IMG/VR virus record: IMGVR_UViG_3300032083_003484
Coordinates: 1-64,000 of that record
DNA from: a virus
Strand: one strand, 5' to 3'
Length of the DNA stretch: 64,000 nt
The notes below the pieces were generated by a model. That model ran no database searches. It was given only the letters and a program-made list of their open reading frames with translations, and was not told the origin of the DNA. The position numbers and the translations under genes were made by a program. Below are positions 28,001 through 36,184 of the stretch, piece by piece (positions within the stretch are counted from its first letter, which is position 1; every line of letters begins with the position of its first letter).

Positions 28001-30401
28001 TTGCAAACTCGCAGGGCTCAAAATCAAAAATAAAGTCAGGTATCAGCGATAACAAGAACTGAACCAGTGCTTTAATCAACCTTAGCAAAAGAGCATATAG
28101 GATTGATAAAACTGAGCCTAAAATGAAACCAAATATGTCAGGCATTGATATATCTGGTAGTCTAATGTTTAGGGGGAATAACTTAAAGTCTGGTAAGTTT
28201 AGATCTGGTAGGTTGCAAAAGTCTAAATTTTTCACGTCCCAAGCATTTAACCATTCAGACCACTCATCAAAGTATTCTAAGATTGGTGCACCTAGTTCAT
28301 CGACCAAGAACATTATAAACTCTGTATAAACCTCAGCGTTATTTTGACGGTCGCAGTTTGACAAACCAATAATCAAATCGATTAGTTCGTTTTTTGTTTC
28401 GGCTGTAAACTCACCAGACACTCCGCCCGTTGCTATGTTGACTAGTCTTTTCCTTTGTTCTTTTTTAGCAGAACTCGGAGAGCTGACGTCTCGAAGATCA
28501 ACGTCAATGTCTCTAGCGCTATCCGGATCATCTAAATCAACACCATAAAACTGCTTTGCGAGGAAAGACCCTTCTGACTCTGGCATTTCAACGGTTGATA
28601 GATCTCCGATGTCTTCAAATGTTCCTAATATACTATTTAACTCGTTGATATATACGTCATCTTTATTTTCTTCCTCTCGTTCGGCTTCGATATCGGCTGA
28701 TAGGCCGGCTAGACCAGTTGGCCCATTTAACCTTTCTTTTGCTATCTCGATCCTAGCTTCTAACTCATCTCGACGGTTACGGATTTCTGCTATTTCTTCT
28801 GCTGTTCCTTCTTGTATTATTTGTCGCTCTTCTTCCACTAGGCCTGCACGCTCATCAAGCAAGGTGTTCAGTCTTCGTAGTCTTCTTTCCTCTATGGAGA
28901 ATCCACCACCTACCGAGTTGGCCAAGTCGATACTCGCAAAAAATAAAGCAGCTCTTTGCAGGGCAGCGGGTGGAAGTCCTGACATTAAAGTGTTTATTGT
29001 TCTTGGATCTTTGAAAAAATTAGAAATACGTTCAGCCATTATCTTCTTGACAAAACTATCATCTAAGATCTCGTCGATACCATATCTTGAGGCTGTGCTC
29101 GCTAACGCAATTGCCAAAATCTGCTGCCATTCTATAGAGTTTGCAAACTGGCCAAATTTTGAGAGCGCTTGTGAGTCTTGATCACTACTAATAAAACTGC
29201 CGGCATTCTGAAGTTGCTCGAAGAAGTCTGACACCTCGTCTTTTATCGAACTCCCCCCAACAAGAAACTCTTTTCTCAGAGTTTCTTTCATGGCGGCTCT
29301 AACATCGCTGCTTTCTAAGAATCCGCTTTCGTCTATAAGGTCCTCGGCGGTTTTGAAGGGGTTGTCCTTCAGTAGAGATCTGGCTTCTTTCGTGGGCACG
29401 TCTGATAAACTTTGTCTAATCCTTGCTGTAATGTCAGCAGAGGATACGTTTTGGCGAAAGTTAGCTGCAGCCAAACAATCATTTTGTACGATTTCTACAT
29501 TGGGCGCTATAAAGTTTCTTCTTACCAGGTTGTCAAACTTTATGTTCAACCCTCTGAATGTTGTCGCAAACAGGTCTGGATATATTGATTCAAAGTTATA
29601 AAGATAAAAGTTTGCTCGGGCGTCATTGAGGGCTTTGTATTTTCTAGTCTCAAACTCTTCGGCTGATTGACGAAAAACTAGTTGCATTTCGTTACTTACT
29701 TTTTCGTTTACATACTCGATCTTGGATATGGTCTGAAAGTTGTCTGCAAAGTGTATGATTATACTTTCACCATCTTTGTTTGGCTTGTTTGGGATAACAG
29801 TGTCTAGGAAGTTTGTAAGCTTGGTTAGCTGCTTCTTTTTAGTTGAGAACTTTCTAAAGTTGATTCCTTTTACTATGCTACGGCTTGTTGGTCTTTGTAA
29901 CGCTAAGAAGTTGATCTTCATAAACGTCTGTATGAACCTAATTTTCTTTTTAAAGTCTCTATAGTTGCAGATCTTTATTCTTGCAACTGTCGGTAAATCT
30001 CGGCTAGGACTCATAAAGTCTTCACCCATAGGGAGGCTCAATAAGTCTAATGATATAAAGAAAACCTTTTTAAATATAACATCTTCACACTCTTCTTCAC
30101 CTAGGTTTATAAATTCAACCCTTTCTAATGTGATCCTATCCCCCTCTGAAGTTATTGCAGTTCCGTCAACTGTATTGTTTGTAAAGAAGACTGACCCCTT
30201 TCCAAGATTTGCATAATGTAAGGAGAAAAGACTAGAAGCTTCTGTTTTTAGGCTAGCCCTTAAAGTAGGTAGGTCGATTCCGCCTGAGTTCTTCATGCTG
30301 AATCTAGTCTCTACATAGATTGCTGCAACTGAGGATAAGCCTCCAGGGTTGGACGTCTCTATTTCGCTAACTTTATTTAGTATTAGTTCTTCAAAAATCA
30401 T
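25026..30401 (-). CDS. Very large tail/baseplate protein with coiled coil and hydrophobic segment (1791 aa)
   Basis: A protein of 1791 residues starting in a TAATG overlap. Residues about 505-570 form a predicted coiled coil (RLRRLNTLLDERAGLVEEER). Residues about 755-800 are strongly hydrophobic (FILGSVLSILYALLLRLIKA and the following Leu/Ile/Phe run), which could be membrane-spanning or buried. The rest is a mosaic of charged helices. Position immediately before gp25 and gp6, and the hydrophobic helices, suggest a baseplate hub, tape-measure-like or membrane-interacting injection protein. None of these can be chosen from sequence alone, and I recognise no named family. Confidence 0.6.
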   Translation of the reverse strand: MIFEELILNKVSEIETSNPGGLSSVAAIYVETRFSMKNSGGIDLPTLRASLKTEASSLFSLHYANLGKGSVFFTNNTVDGTAITSEGDRITLERVEFINLGEEECEDVIFKKVFFISLDLLSLPMGEDFMSPSRDLPTVARIKICNYRDFKKKIRFIQTFMKINFLALQRPTSRSIVKGINFRKFSTKKKQLTKLTNFLDTVIPNKPNKDGESIIIHFADNFQTISKIEYVNEKVSNEMQLVFRQSAEEFETRKYKALNDARANFYLYNFESIYPDLFATTFRGLNIKFDNLVRRNFIAPNVEIVQNDCLAAANFRQNVSSADITARIRQSLSDVPTKEARSLLKDNPFKTAEDLIDESGFLESSDVRAAMKETLRKEFLVGGSSIKDEVSDFFEQLQNAGSFISSDQDSQALSKFGQFANSIEWQQILAIALASTASRYGIDEILDDSFVKKIMAERISNFFKDPRTINTLMSGLPPAALQRAALFFASIDLANSVGGGFSIEERRLRRLNTLLDERAGLVEEERQIIQEGTAEEIAEIRNRRDELEARIEIAKERLNGPTGLAGLSADIEAEREEENKDDVYINELNSILGTFEDIGDLSTVEMPESEGSFLAKQFYGVDLDDPDSARDIDVDLRDVSSPSSAKKEQRKRLVNIATGGVSGEFTAETKNELIDLIIGLSNCDRQNNAEVYTEFIMFLVDELGAPILEYFDEWSEWLNAWDVKNLDFCNLPDLNLPDFKLFPLNIRLPDISMPDIFGFILGSVLSILYALLLRLIKALVQFLLSLIPDFIFDFEPCEFANALRDFGQTLAGAICAGLDGVDLPSVAACSVLTPRIGNQRNNRDLLNFFKDACGKGILPGPDLARLLDGDVSEDTLQRADVYFRAINSDLASEIRLNPSILSDAGSAMGSIIGIGDLLDTLDGFSPQLPGLSANGFVNNLDLCSDPNISDLIDQLCTEPNPALREELERILQQQREADKDDAAKIFKYLTDPESLTREIEDQLPNQAHPSLLIPQLAAAGQTNELPVIKNTPKFALNRDQETLGELHEDNIKATLGSLDACVAAYGTSLIERSRRYEDKITRLGSPLRLLAEPKTISEIIPEIPISDAIDLAFRNNLFYLDEMPVEPRELAYQIIDRNPEINNSDKKSFDIGVSFYEEEVSEPLGIAIANSETDPESPLRGLVNGDETNRASGALSIERIKEGQLVKQALDKISFNEEVDFDTFARQMETTGKSIAAASLRIKLENSGISLDEGGIAELLGGNEEVPKGSSSSLLPSSQLEVVMEDYLNGTLKQEMTYKRFIKELPEYSQLLLTKTDDEIASIKENIKTIFTCILLEDAHLRFAVLNTAGYILSINDFSTSIYNRSSAAQKVKVKINTLFSDFEVNYLNNKIYGWNAISYYVYEIAKITGQLSSLSRSLGRRATPQDLMFLLIDEAASSVSGSFATGMSSENQLLYSAIEGTEPASIIYNFKTPLLEDAVLAEEDFGPFLTRGADADGPRGKTSFLVSNLSYKVTLKSESTLATSLEDVDQNDLLPSSDETTAAERAVGSKMELQRLVFLNIKNGNPVLLGHDDLFETENLMASIQTLTESEDSLEDFVFNNFNVSMKYRVLSSYLTKFLSSEFPRPPEQAIDQLNMISSETKTLGLYRDQKISTILAAAEAPIFGINGAGFIMTELCSFEREINTPQETQDNQLISNLMLSNNTSQLASDFKANASINIFLSCMLPIPNIINEATSYSVEEVQKEIASEEDEAGPLGLVGEVEVRDIVFKPVKIQNKICTKVSKDFLKNV

Positions 30402-31303
30402 TAGTTTACTCTATGATAACTAGAAAGTATATCTTTATAGCCAATGCTAGTTAAATAGTTTACTGTGTCTGATGTCAAACTTATCTTTTGTGAGATACCT
30501 TTTAAGATAATCTTTGTGTCCTCTAGGGACTTGAGCACAGTGGGGACGGTTGCGACGGTGCCATTTCCTGGCCATGGCACTCCTAGGGCCGCTAAGATGC
30601 CGGCTTCGTAAATAAGCATCGCCTTGGACATTTCCATTACAAGACCGTTTGTATCGCTGATCTGCTTTATAAGTTTGTTTAGGAACTCAACTAAGTTCTC
30701 TCCTTTTACCATAGGCTGTAGATCCGAGTCATCATTCCCACCTATCAGGTCCACTCCAAGAGACCGGTTGATTAGTTTTCCATTGGAGTTTCTGTTATTG
30801 ACCTTTGTTACAAGTTTTATTCCAGCGTCGTCTGCTATTATTCTTATAGCGTCTGCTTTTAGAGCGACGGCAGAGCGAGCAATGGCGTTTGGAGAGTTCT
30901 TGCTGGTGATTTTAAAGTTTTGATCTACGTCTGTCTTCTCGGCAATGTAAACTCTGGCAGCGTCCGTTATAAAGTTAGGATCGACAAAAACCTTTTCGTC
31001 TTTTGGCGCACCCGGTGCTCTGCGGCCGACAACTAAGTCAATAGAATGGGCGCCCGGTGCTCCAATGCCGCCGTAGCCGGTTAGGCGGTCCTTTGGGCGG
31101 TCCCTTCCTAGAACAATAAAAGAGTTTGCGTTTGAGAGTACTTTTTCACACTTTGCAGAAATAAACTCTGGTAAGGGCTCAAACTTTTCTGCGCATCCAA
31201 TACCTGAGCCTGTACTGTTCTTTTCGAAAGTTTTTTCTTCTATCTGCTTGTTGGCTTCTTTGGATACAACATTGTTTTCATTTAGTTTTTCTATTCTTGG
31301 CAT
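30401..31303 (-). CDS. Baseplate-associated structural protein (300 aa, unknown)
   Basis: A protein of 300 residues with a Lys/Glu-rich N-terminus, a Gly-rich middle (GYGGIGAPGAHSIDLVVGRR) and a helical C-terminus (SLEDTKIILKGISQKISLTS). The middle resembles the loop-rich, beta-helical segments of tail-spike or hub proteins, without a diagnostic motif. It is joined by one-base stop/start overlaps on both sides (96-residue gene upstream, 1791-residue gene downstream), so it is part of the hub/wedge group. The function is inferred from context only. Confidence 0.55.
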   Translation of the reverse strand: MPRIEKLNENNVVSKEANKQIEEKTFEKNSTGSGIGCAEKFEPLPEFISAKCEKVLSNANSFIVLGRDRPKDRLTGYGGIGAPGAHSIDLVVGRRAPGAPKDEKVFVDPNFITDAARVYIAEKTDVDQNFKITSKNSPNAIARSAVALKADAIRIIADDAGIKLVTKVNNRNSNGKLINRSLGVDLIGGNDDSDLQPMVKGENLVEFLNKLIKQISDTNGLVMEMSKAMLIYEAGILAALGVPWPGNGTVATVPTVLKSLEDTKIILKGISQKISLTSDTVNYLTSIGYKDILSSYHRVN

Positions 31304-31593
31304 TATTCTTCTTCTTTATCGTTTATGATGTCGTATAACTGATCTTTGTCTGATGATGAGAACTCAAAAGATGAAGTTTTTTGTTTTTGCATCAAAGCAG
31401 CAACTTTTACTAACTGTTCATTGGATCGTTGCAAGGTCTCAACATATTTAGCAGCAACAGGTCCAACTTCCCTGTGGCGTTCTTCGGCTGCGCCTAGGTA
31501 TTTCATTAGGTCTTGGAGAAGTTCTTTTGTTGTTGCCCTGTCTTCCTCAATGTTGTCGAGGGCGTTTGATAATGTTTCGTCTAGGTTTTTCAT
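31303..31593 (-). CDS. Small helical protein of the tail block (96 aa)
   Basis: A 96-residue acidic protein that is probably entirely helical (LSNALDNIEEDRATTKELLQ; VKVAALMQKQ). No motif. It sits between the 780-residue hydrolase and the 300-residue protein, with a one-base overlap to the latter. It could be a chaperone or small connector for tail assembly; I do not recognise it. Confidence 0.5.
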   Translation of the reverse strand: MKNLDETLSNALDNIEEDRATTKELLQDLMKYLGAAEERHREVGPVAAKYVETLQRSNEQLVKVAALMQKQKTSSFEFSSSDKDQLYDIINDKEEE

Positions 31594-31609
31594 AAATTTG
31601 TGTTATAAA

Positions 31610-33952
31610 CTAGGGAGGAGCGTTCCCGGCAGCAGTCCATGCTCCCTTTACGAACTCAAGGGCTGAGGCTGTGGTGTAGTTGTCATTACCATCATCACCC
31701 CAGTAAGGCCTTCGGGAGCGGCCGTCATCTCGTGGGTTGCCTATATTGGCTATATCAACATGCAGATCTCCACTTTGATAGTCGTGGTCGGCGCCCATAC
31801 CGGTTATACCTGCTTGGAAAAACGCTAAGGCTATTTGATAAATTCTCTTTCCATAAATTTCATAAACTCTGTAATCTTCTGGATTTGTCATGGCGGCTAA
31901 AGTTCTGTCAACCCTGATTTTTGAGCCAGTTTTAGATGGTTGGCCGGTGGCCGGATCAGTAGTCGCATTATATATGTGTATATCTGCTGCCCAACCAAAG
32001 TCATGTCGGCCGCTCCCCGTGCGGTCTCCGCCTCCTTCAGGTGGTTGACCGCCGCTCCAAATCACAATGTACAAGTTTTCCTGACTAGCGACAGACTGCA
32101 AGACTTGAAGTAGTTGAGGCTGCACAGCATTCCGTCGTCTACCACTTAAATCATATTCTAAACGATCGTATCCAGGTATTGGCCCGCTTGTGGGCCTAGT
32201 GAGCAGCGCCTGAGCCCCTGGGCCATCAATACCTTCCGGGACAAACGAACCGTCACCCTCTCTTACCTGTCTATAAGCGTTAGTAACACCATAAACTGCG
32301 TTTTTGTTCTCTTGATTTTGAAGACGGCCGACGCTCCAAAAATAAATGCGATCCGCAGACGAGTTTTCGATCGTACTCAATACACACCTTAGCACGTTCT
32401 CGTAAGGAGATAGCGTTCCATTATCAAAGCCGGACAGTCTATATGCAGCGAGGCCCATACCAAGCTTGGGGTTGAGCGGTGAACTAGAACTAAATTGATC
32501 ATTAAACTTCTCAGCGGCTCGGGCCTGGAATGTGCCGGGCTGCCTCACTGCTTGTTCGGATGGCACAAACTTCGAATAGGCTTGTATATTCCACTGGCTA
32601 ATTTTGGCAATTGAGGTGGACGCTTCCTCTTCGGCTTGCTGGGCTGCTAGAACGAAATCTCCAACTGTCCCCATGCGCCCCTGGTGGGTGGTGGCTTCCA
32701 GATTAATCGATCCATTATTGATTGATGGTATTTCATTCATCTTGGTCAGTAGGTATTTTGCTGCTTCCACCTTGTCAGCAAAGGCTTCTGAGGGATCTAA
32801 CGCCCTGAAGTTTCGGTCTCCGTACCAAGCAGATGTATTCCAGCTTGCGCCTTCCACATCAAACTCAATAGCTTTTATTTTTTCTGGGCCTGCGGCGCCG
32901 ATAAATCCTCTAATCTTTGCAGCATAATCATCTATCAGGGCTCTGCTGGGATATGGCCAAACAGTGATTGTATATTCTATTCCTGCTGTAGCTAGCTTGT
33001 CTGCAATTTGGGCTATCTGAGCCGGAGTGAAACCATCGGCTGCTTCGTCAAAATTTAGTGGCCATCGCTTGTCTCCGCTAGAAAGCGTCGGAATTTGACT
33101 AGAATCTAAATTTGGATTTCTATTATCAACAGCCTGACTGGTGATCATGTGATTGACCATAGCTATGTTGTTATTTTTCCACATTGAGATAAAGTCATCC
33201 AAGTCCTGCATCGTCTCGGAGACTCCTCTATCGAGCCATACTCCAAATTTCATTGGCCTGTTGTTTTTGAACGTATCGACTACTTCAGCCGAGGTGACAC
33301 CCGGAAGAGTCGGGCCTAAGCCACCATACACGTTTCGGCCGTGGCCCGAACGAAACGGCTGGCCTCCGGAGCTATTAAAATAAAATGAAGCGCCGTCGCC
33401 AGTAACAACATCTGCAGAAAAGTTGTTTCTTACCACAACTTTTCTAACTACGGCGCCGTTCCATGAGTTTTGTTCTGGTTTATATACCTCAACAATGTCA
33501 CCGATACCAAAAGATTCTATTGTTTCACTAACGGGCTTTTCTGATATTGCTCGGCCTTGCAACCCAATCGTGTCGACATAACTTTGCACTGTTGTTGCAT
33601 AACTTGAGGGATCTGGGGCAAACTGGTCTGATTCATCCCTTAGAACAAATATAAAATATTCAGGGATCTCTCCTGTCGTTGTTGAGTTGGCGTATAAATC
33701 CGGATAAAGATGTGCCGCCGGCCTTCCCGCTGTAACTCCCAGTATTCTAGCTTTGAATGTGTTGCCAAATGTAGATAAAGAATCGACAGCGTAAGAGTTT
33801 TGTAAGGCACTCTGAGCTATTTGAGTATACGGATCCAATACTCCGTTTCTTACGTCTAAAATCTTCTCAGAGTTTGAGTAAGGGTTTGATCTTAAATTGT
33901 TATAAGATCCAAACCTTTCTATTAATCTTGGACGTGGTATACGAACTGCCAT
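31610..33952 (-). CDS. Multi-domain tail hub/lysin: OB-fold-like, GH-like and M15 peptidase domains (780 aa)
   Basis: Three parts can be seen. Residues 60-180 look like an OB-fold hub domain (TFGNTFKARILGV; IGDIVEVYKP; GAVVRKVVV), as in gp5-type spike proteins. Residues 233-562 resemble a glycoside-hydrolase TIM barrel: KFGVWLDRG, then AIEFDVEGAS with candidate acids D365 and E367, ISQWNIQAYS and RIYFWSVGRL. Residues 600-745 carry an M15-type peptidase pattern, with H650 and D657 in GRHDFGWAADI and H731 and D733 in DLHVDIA as metal ligands. A baseplate-tip enzyme that opens the cell wall during injection, by cutting both glycan and peptide, is the natural reading. The GH family is not resolved. 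Confidence 0.72.
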   Translation of the reverse strand: MAVRIPRPRLIERFGSYNNLRSNPYSNSEKILDVRNGVLDPYTQIAQSALQNSYAVDSLSTFGNTFKARILGVTAGRPAAHLYPDLYANSTTTGEIPEYFIFVLRDESDQFAPDPSSYATTVQSYVDTIGLQGRAISEKPVSETIESFGIGDIVEVYKPEQNSWNGAVVRKVVVRNNFSADVVTGDGASFYFNSSGGQPFRSGHGRNVYGGLGPTLPGVTSAEVVDTFKNNRPMKFGVWLDRGVSETMQDLDDFISMWKNNNIAMVNHMITSQAVDNRNPNLDSSQIPTLSSGDKRWPLNFDEAADGFTPAQIAQIADKLATAGIEYTITVWPYPSRALIDDYAAKIRGFIGAAGPEKIKAIEFDVEGASWNTSAWYGDRNFRALDPSEAFADKVEAAKYLLTKMNEIPSINNGSINLEATTHQGRMGTVGDFVLAAQQAEEEASTSIAKISQWNIQAYSKFVPSEQAVRQPGTFQARAAEKFNDQFSSSSPLNPKLGMGLAAYRLSGFDNGTLSPYENVLRCVLSTIENSSADRIYFWSVGRLQNQENKNAVYGVTNAYRQVREGDGSFVPEGIDGPGAQALLTRPTSGPIPGYDRLEYDLSGRRRNAVQPQLLQVLQSVASQENLYIVIWSGGQPPEGGGDRTGSGRHDFGWAADIHIYNATTDPATGQPSKTGSKIRVDRTLAAMTNPEDYRVYEIYGKRIYQIALAFFQAGITGMGADHDYQSGDLHVDIANIGNPRDDGRSRRPYWGDDGNDNYTTASALEFVKGAWTAAGNAPP

Positions 33953-33968
33953 ACAAAACTACCTCTAA

Positions 33969-33979
33969 GATAAATAGTT
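33969..33979 (-). promoter_or_regulatory. AACTATTTATC motif upstream of the tail lysin gene
   Basis: The minus strand reads AACTATTTATC about 17 nt before the ATG of the 780-residue gene, in the 32-nt gap after the gp55-like gene. It differs by one base from the copies at 5045, 21286 and 63224. An AGAGGT ribosome site follows it. Confidence 0.33.
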
Positions 33980-33984
33980 CCGCC

Positions 33985-34689
33985 TTAGATTTCTCCGTTG
34001 TCCCACTCGGCTCTTAGATTTCGATATTTTTTTCTTACTTTTGTTAGAGAAGAAGTTATTTGTTTTGTGCTAAAGCCGGTAATCTCCCGCAGATAAACAT
34101 ATACAGCTTTTTTGTTAAATATATCAATCTGTTCTACTGACTCAAATAAAACTTCGACTGCTTCTAAGATTTTTCTATCTTGAGCGCTGGATGTTTCTTC
34201 CTTCCACCATACTATTTCTTCGTGGAGCACCTCAATAAACTCTGCTTTTGTGCGATCTTGGATGTAAGTGTTTCGAACGATAAGCTTTTCATCTAATACT
34301 GTATCAGAAACATCCAAGGCAACTTCTTTTTGAAGCTTCTTTTTTCTTTTCTTGGTCTCGGCAATAAACCAGTTCTTTGTGATCACTGAAAAGTAAGTAA
34401 AGGCCTTATAGCCCTTTTCAACATCAAACTTTTCTAAGATTGTAACCAAAAAGACTTTGCAATCTTCTTTTAGAATATCGCAATTTGGAAGTGAGTTAAA
34501 CTTATACGTATAAACAATCTTATCAACCAACTCGTCAAAAGCAGGTTGGATTAGTGTTACGTATAACTCTTCTCTTCTAGCTTTTGATTTTGATTTACAG
34601 TACTCAAGAATTGCGTCTTCGTGTACCTGCGTAAAATACATGTTTTTTTTCTTTGGATACTTGCTCTTCCTTCTCTTCTTCGTTGTCAT
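33985..34689 (-). CDS. 55: Late-transcription sigma factor, T4 gp55-like
   Basis: A protein of 234 residues. After a basic N-terminus (KKRRKSKYPKKK) comes a sigma-2-like region: DILKEDCKVFLVTILEKFDV, then GYKAFTYFSVITKNWFIAET, the T4 gp55 signature where an AF-YF-x-I-x-N/W pattern lies in the promoter-melting helix. The C-terminal part ends in a helical segment (KQITSSLTKVRKKYRNLRAE). gp55 redirects host RNA polymerase to late promoters with the sliding clamp. I chose the ATG at 34689 because GAGGAG precedes it, although it overlaps the upstream gene by 86 nt. The gene lies directly before the structural operon that it would be expected to activate. Confidence 0.82.
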   Translation of the reverse strand: MTTKKRRKSKYPKKKNMYFTQVHEDAILEYCKSKSKARREELYVTLIQPAFDELVDKIVYTYKFNSLPNCDILKEDCKVFLVTILEKFDVEKGYKAFTYFSVITKNWFIAETKKRKKKLQKEVALDVSDTVLDEKLIVRNTYIQDRTKAEFIEVLHEEIVWWKEETSSAQDRKILEAVEVLFESVEQIDIFNKKAVYVYLREITGFSTKQITSSLTKVRKKYRNLRAEWDNGEI

Positions 34690-34993
34690 CTATTTGCTCC
34701 TCTAGGGCACCTGTAAGCTCTTCTTCCTCTAACCTGCTAAACAGGGTCGTAAAGTCTCCAACTCTCTCTGAGACGGCCTTTGAGTGCTCTAACAAGGCAC
34801 GTAAGGTTTCATCTCCATAAAAGGATTCAAGCTGGTATACTTGTTCGACGTGGCGATGATAAATGTTGAGGTCTGTAATCACTTCCTCAACTTCTAATGA
34901 AAGGTCTGAAAGGTCGGTTACAAGGCGGCGGCCATACCAAGTTAGAATTACATTAAGTAATACCGAAACTGTTATAATACCATAAATCATCAA
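34604..34993 (-). CDS. Small membrane-anchored acidic protein (129 aa)
   Basis: A protein of 129 residues with one N-terminal transmembrane helix (MIYGIITVSVLLNVILTWYG), a helical body (LSLEVEEVITDLNIYHRHVE) and a very acidic C-terminal stretch. It probably sits in the inner membrane with a cytoplasmic or periplasmic coil. The last 86 nt overlap the gp55-like gene in another frame, an unusually long overlap for this genome. The function is unknown. Confidence 0.6.
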   Translation of the reverse strand: MMIYGIITVSVLLNVILTWYGRRLVTDLSDLSLEVEEVITDLNIYHRHVEQVYQLESFYGDETLRALLEHSKAVSERVGDFTTLFSRLEEEELTGALEEQIDDNEEEKEEQVSKEKKHVFYAGTRRRNS

Positions 34994-35256
34994 TCCAACA
35001 TCCTATTTGCTAAATTATCTTTTTCGTCTTGAAGAATCTTTCTGTTTTCTTCAATATAATCTTTTGTTAGTTCGCCGGTCTTTTTTGAAGTTTCTTCGGC
35101 GGTTCTTCGGATACTAACAGTAGATAATTGTTTTGTTATTTCGCCTTTATCGGCGCAATCATACACTTCTGAACAAGTGGTTGGGTCTTCATCTGCCCCA
35201 ACCATTGCCTTTAAAGTTGACCCACATTTTTTACATTCGTAAGCGTAAATGGGCAT
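34990..35256 (-). CDS. FmdB-type zinc ribbon protein (88 aa)
   Basis: A protein of 88 residues starting MPIYAYECKKCGS, the standard opening of FmdB-family regulatory zinc ribbons. C8 and C11 pair with later cysteines in the TTCSEVYDC segment. The C-terminal half is a charged helix (KDYIEENRKILQDEKDNLAN). These proteins are small nucleic-acid- or protein-binding modules that are common in phages; the target is unknown. Four-base overlap with the next gene and one-base overlap with the cytidylyltransferase-like gene. Confidence 0.72.
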   Translation of the reverse strand: MPIYAYECKKCGSTLKAMVGADEDPTTCSEVYDCADKGEITKQLSTVSIRRTAEETSKKTGELTKDYIEENRKILQDEKDNLANRMLD

Positions 35257-35672
35257 TATTCTTCTTTATTATAGTAATCAGAAGATGAACGGATCTTCAT
35301 TCCAAGTCCATCAACTATTTCTGCTCCAATCTCTTTACAAGTTGTAGCTTCTGGAATCTCATCTATAAAGCGATCTCCGCCTTTTGCGAAGATGTCGGGG
35401 TTTACGGCTTGTAAAGATCTACATACCGTAGGATCCTCATCGATAGAAAGGAATACCTCGTCGACACACTTGAGAGAGGAGACGATCTTAAGTCTATCTC
35501 CCTCGGTCATAAACGGGGTGCCCTTCTTGAGTACTGCCTGATTATCATTATTAACAATAACAATCAACTTATCTCCAAGTTTGGCGGCCATCTCTAAATA
35601 CTCAATGTGACCAACGTGAATCGGATCAAAATAACCGCTGGCCACGACTGTTCTACTCTCTTTCATAATCAT
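35256..35672 (-). CDS. Cytidylyltransferase-like nucleotidyltransferase (138 aa)
   Basis: A protein of 138 residues of the HIGH-type nucleotidyltransferase superfamily. The signature GYFDPIHVGHIEYLEMA gives the ATP/CTP-binding H-x-G-H, and KGGDRFIDEIPEATTC is the second conserved segment. The size and pattern fit TagD/RfaE-C-type enzymes that activate glycerol-3-phosphate or heptose phosphate. With the adjacent sugar genes, it probably makes an activated precursor for a surface or DNA-linked glycan. The canonical ISST motif is replaced by IRSSSD near the C-terminus. The substrate is not determinable here. Confidence 0.78.
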   Translation of the reverse strand: MIMKESRTVVASGYFDPIHVGHIEYLEMAAKLGDKLIVIVNNDNQAVLKKGTPFMTEGDRLKIVSSLKCVDEVFLSIDEDPTVCRSLQAVNPDIFAKGGDRFIDEIPEATTCKEIGAEIVDGLGMKIRSSSDYYNKEE

Positions 35673-35988
35673 CCTCTAGTCTCACAACATCATCGAGGTG
35701 AGGTGTCGACACTTCCATTAAAACAACGTCTGCGCCCTGCATTGCCCCAAAGCGATGAACACGGCCCGGTTCGTTGTGCCAGGTGTTGCCTTGCTGGATG
35801 GCGACGGCTTCACTTGTATCAGTCCACACAATGAGAGTTCCCTCTAAGACGTATACAGTCTCTTCTTTGAGGTCGTGGTATTGGAGCGATAGGCGGTGAC
35901 CTCCATTGATGTGTAGAATCTTCCCAACATAGTTATCAGTCTCCGCCCAAATCACTTCGTGGCCCCAAGGTTTATCAACCTTCCGCAT
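35653..35988 (-). CDS. Mannose-6-phosphate isomerase type II-like cupin (111 aa)
   Basis: A single-domain cupin of 111 residues. The opening KPWGHEVIWAET and the SLQYHDLKEETVYVLEGTL block are those of the C-terminal isomerase domain of bifunctional ManC/AlgA proteins. H38 and the glutamates after it, and the later HNEPGRVHRF segment, give the metal site. It would convert fructose-6-phosphate to mannose-6-phosphate, feeding the phosphomannomutase at 49.7 kb and the GDP-mannose dehydratase at 36.2 kb. It overlaps the cytidylyltransferase-like gene by 20 nt. No guanylyltransferase domain is attached. Confidence 0.72.
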   Translation of the reverse strand: MRKVDKPWGHEVIWAETDNYVGKILHINGGHRLSLQYHDLKEETVYVLEGTLIVWTDTSEAVAIQQGNTWHNEPGRVHRFGAMQGADVVLMEVSTPHLDDVVRLEDDYERE

Positions 35989-36169
35989 TGACGGCCTCTT
36001 CTAGCTCTGAAAGGTCTCCGGATACGACAGGTGGATTGGTTACCACAAGCCCATCATCGGACATCTCAAAAACCATATCGTTAAGAAGCGGCATGATATC
36101 TGCTTGCTCCCAAAGACATTTTTGTAGAACCATTAACAGGGCTCCGGCTGCTTGATTTGATAGTTTCAT
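35975..36169 (-). CDS. Small hypothetical protein (64 aa)
   Basis: A 64-residue acidic protein (LSNQAAGALLMVLQKCLWEQ, then an acidic beta-strand-like segment with MSDDGLVV). A strong AAAGGAGAAAAATA ribosome site precedes the ATG, and it overlaps the cupin gene by 14 nt. No motif; it may be a regulator of translation level for the following cupin. Confidence 0.5.
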   Translation of the reverse strand: MKLSNQAAGALLMVLQKCLWEQADIMPLLNDMVFEMSDDGLVVTNPPVVSGDLSELEEAVNAEG

Positions 36170-36184
36170 TATTTTTCTCCTTTA

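Noticed and set aside
28609-29181. 190-residue plus-strand ORF
   Set aside because: Opposite the coiled-coil region of the 1791-aa gene; Ser/Arg-rich shadow without initiation signal.
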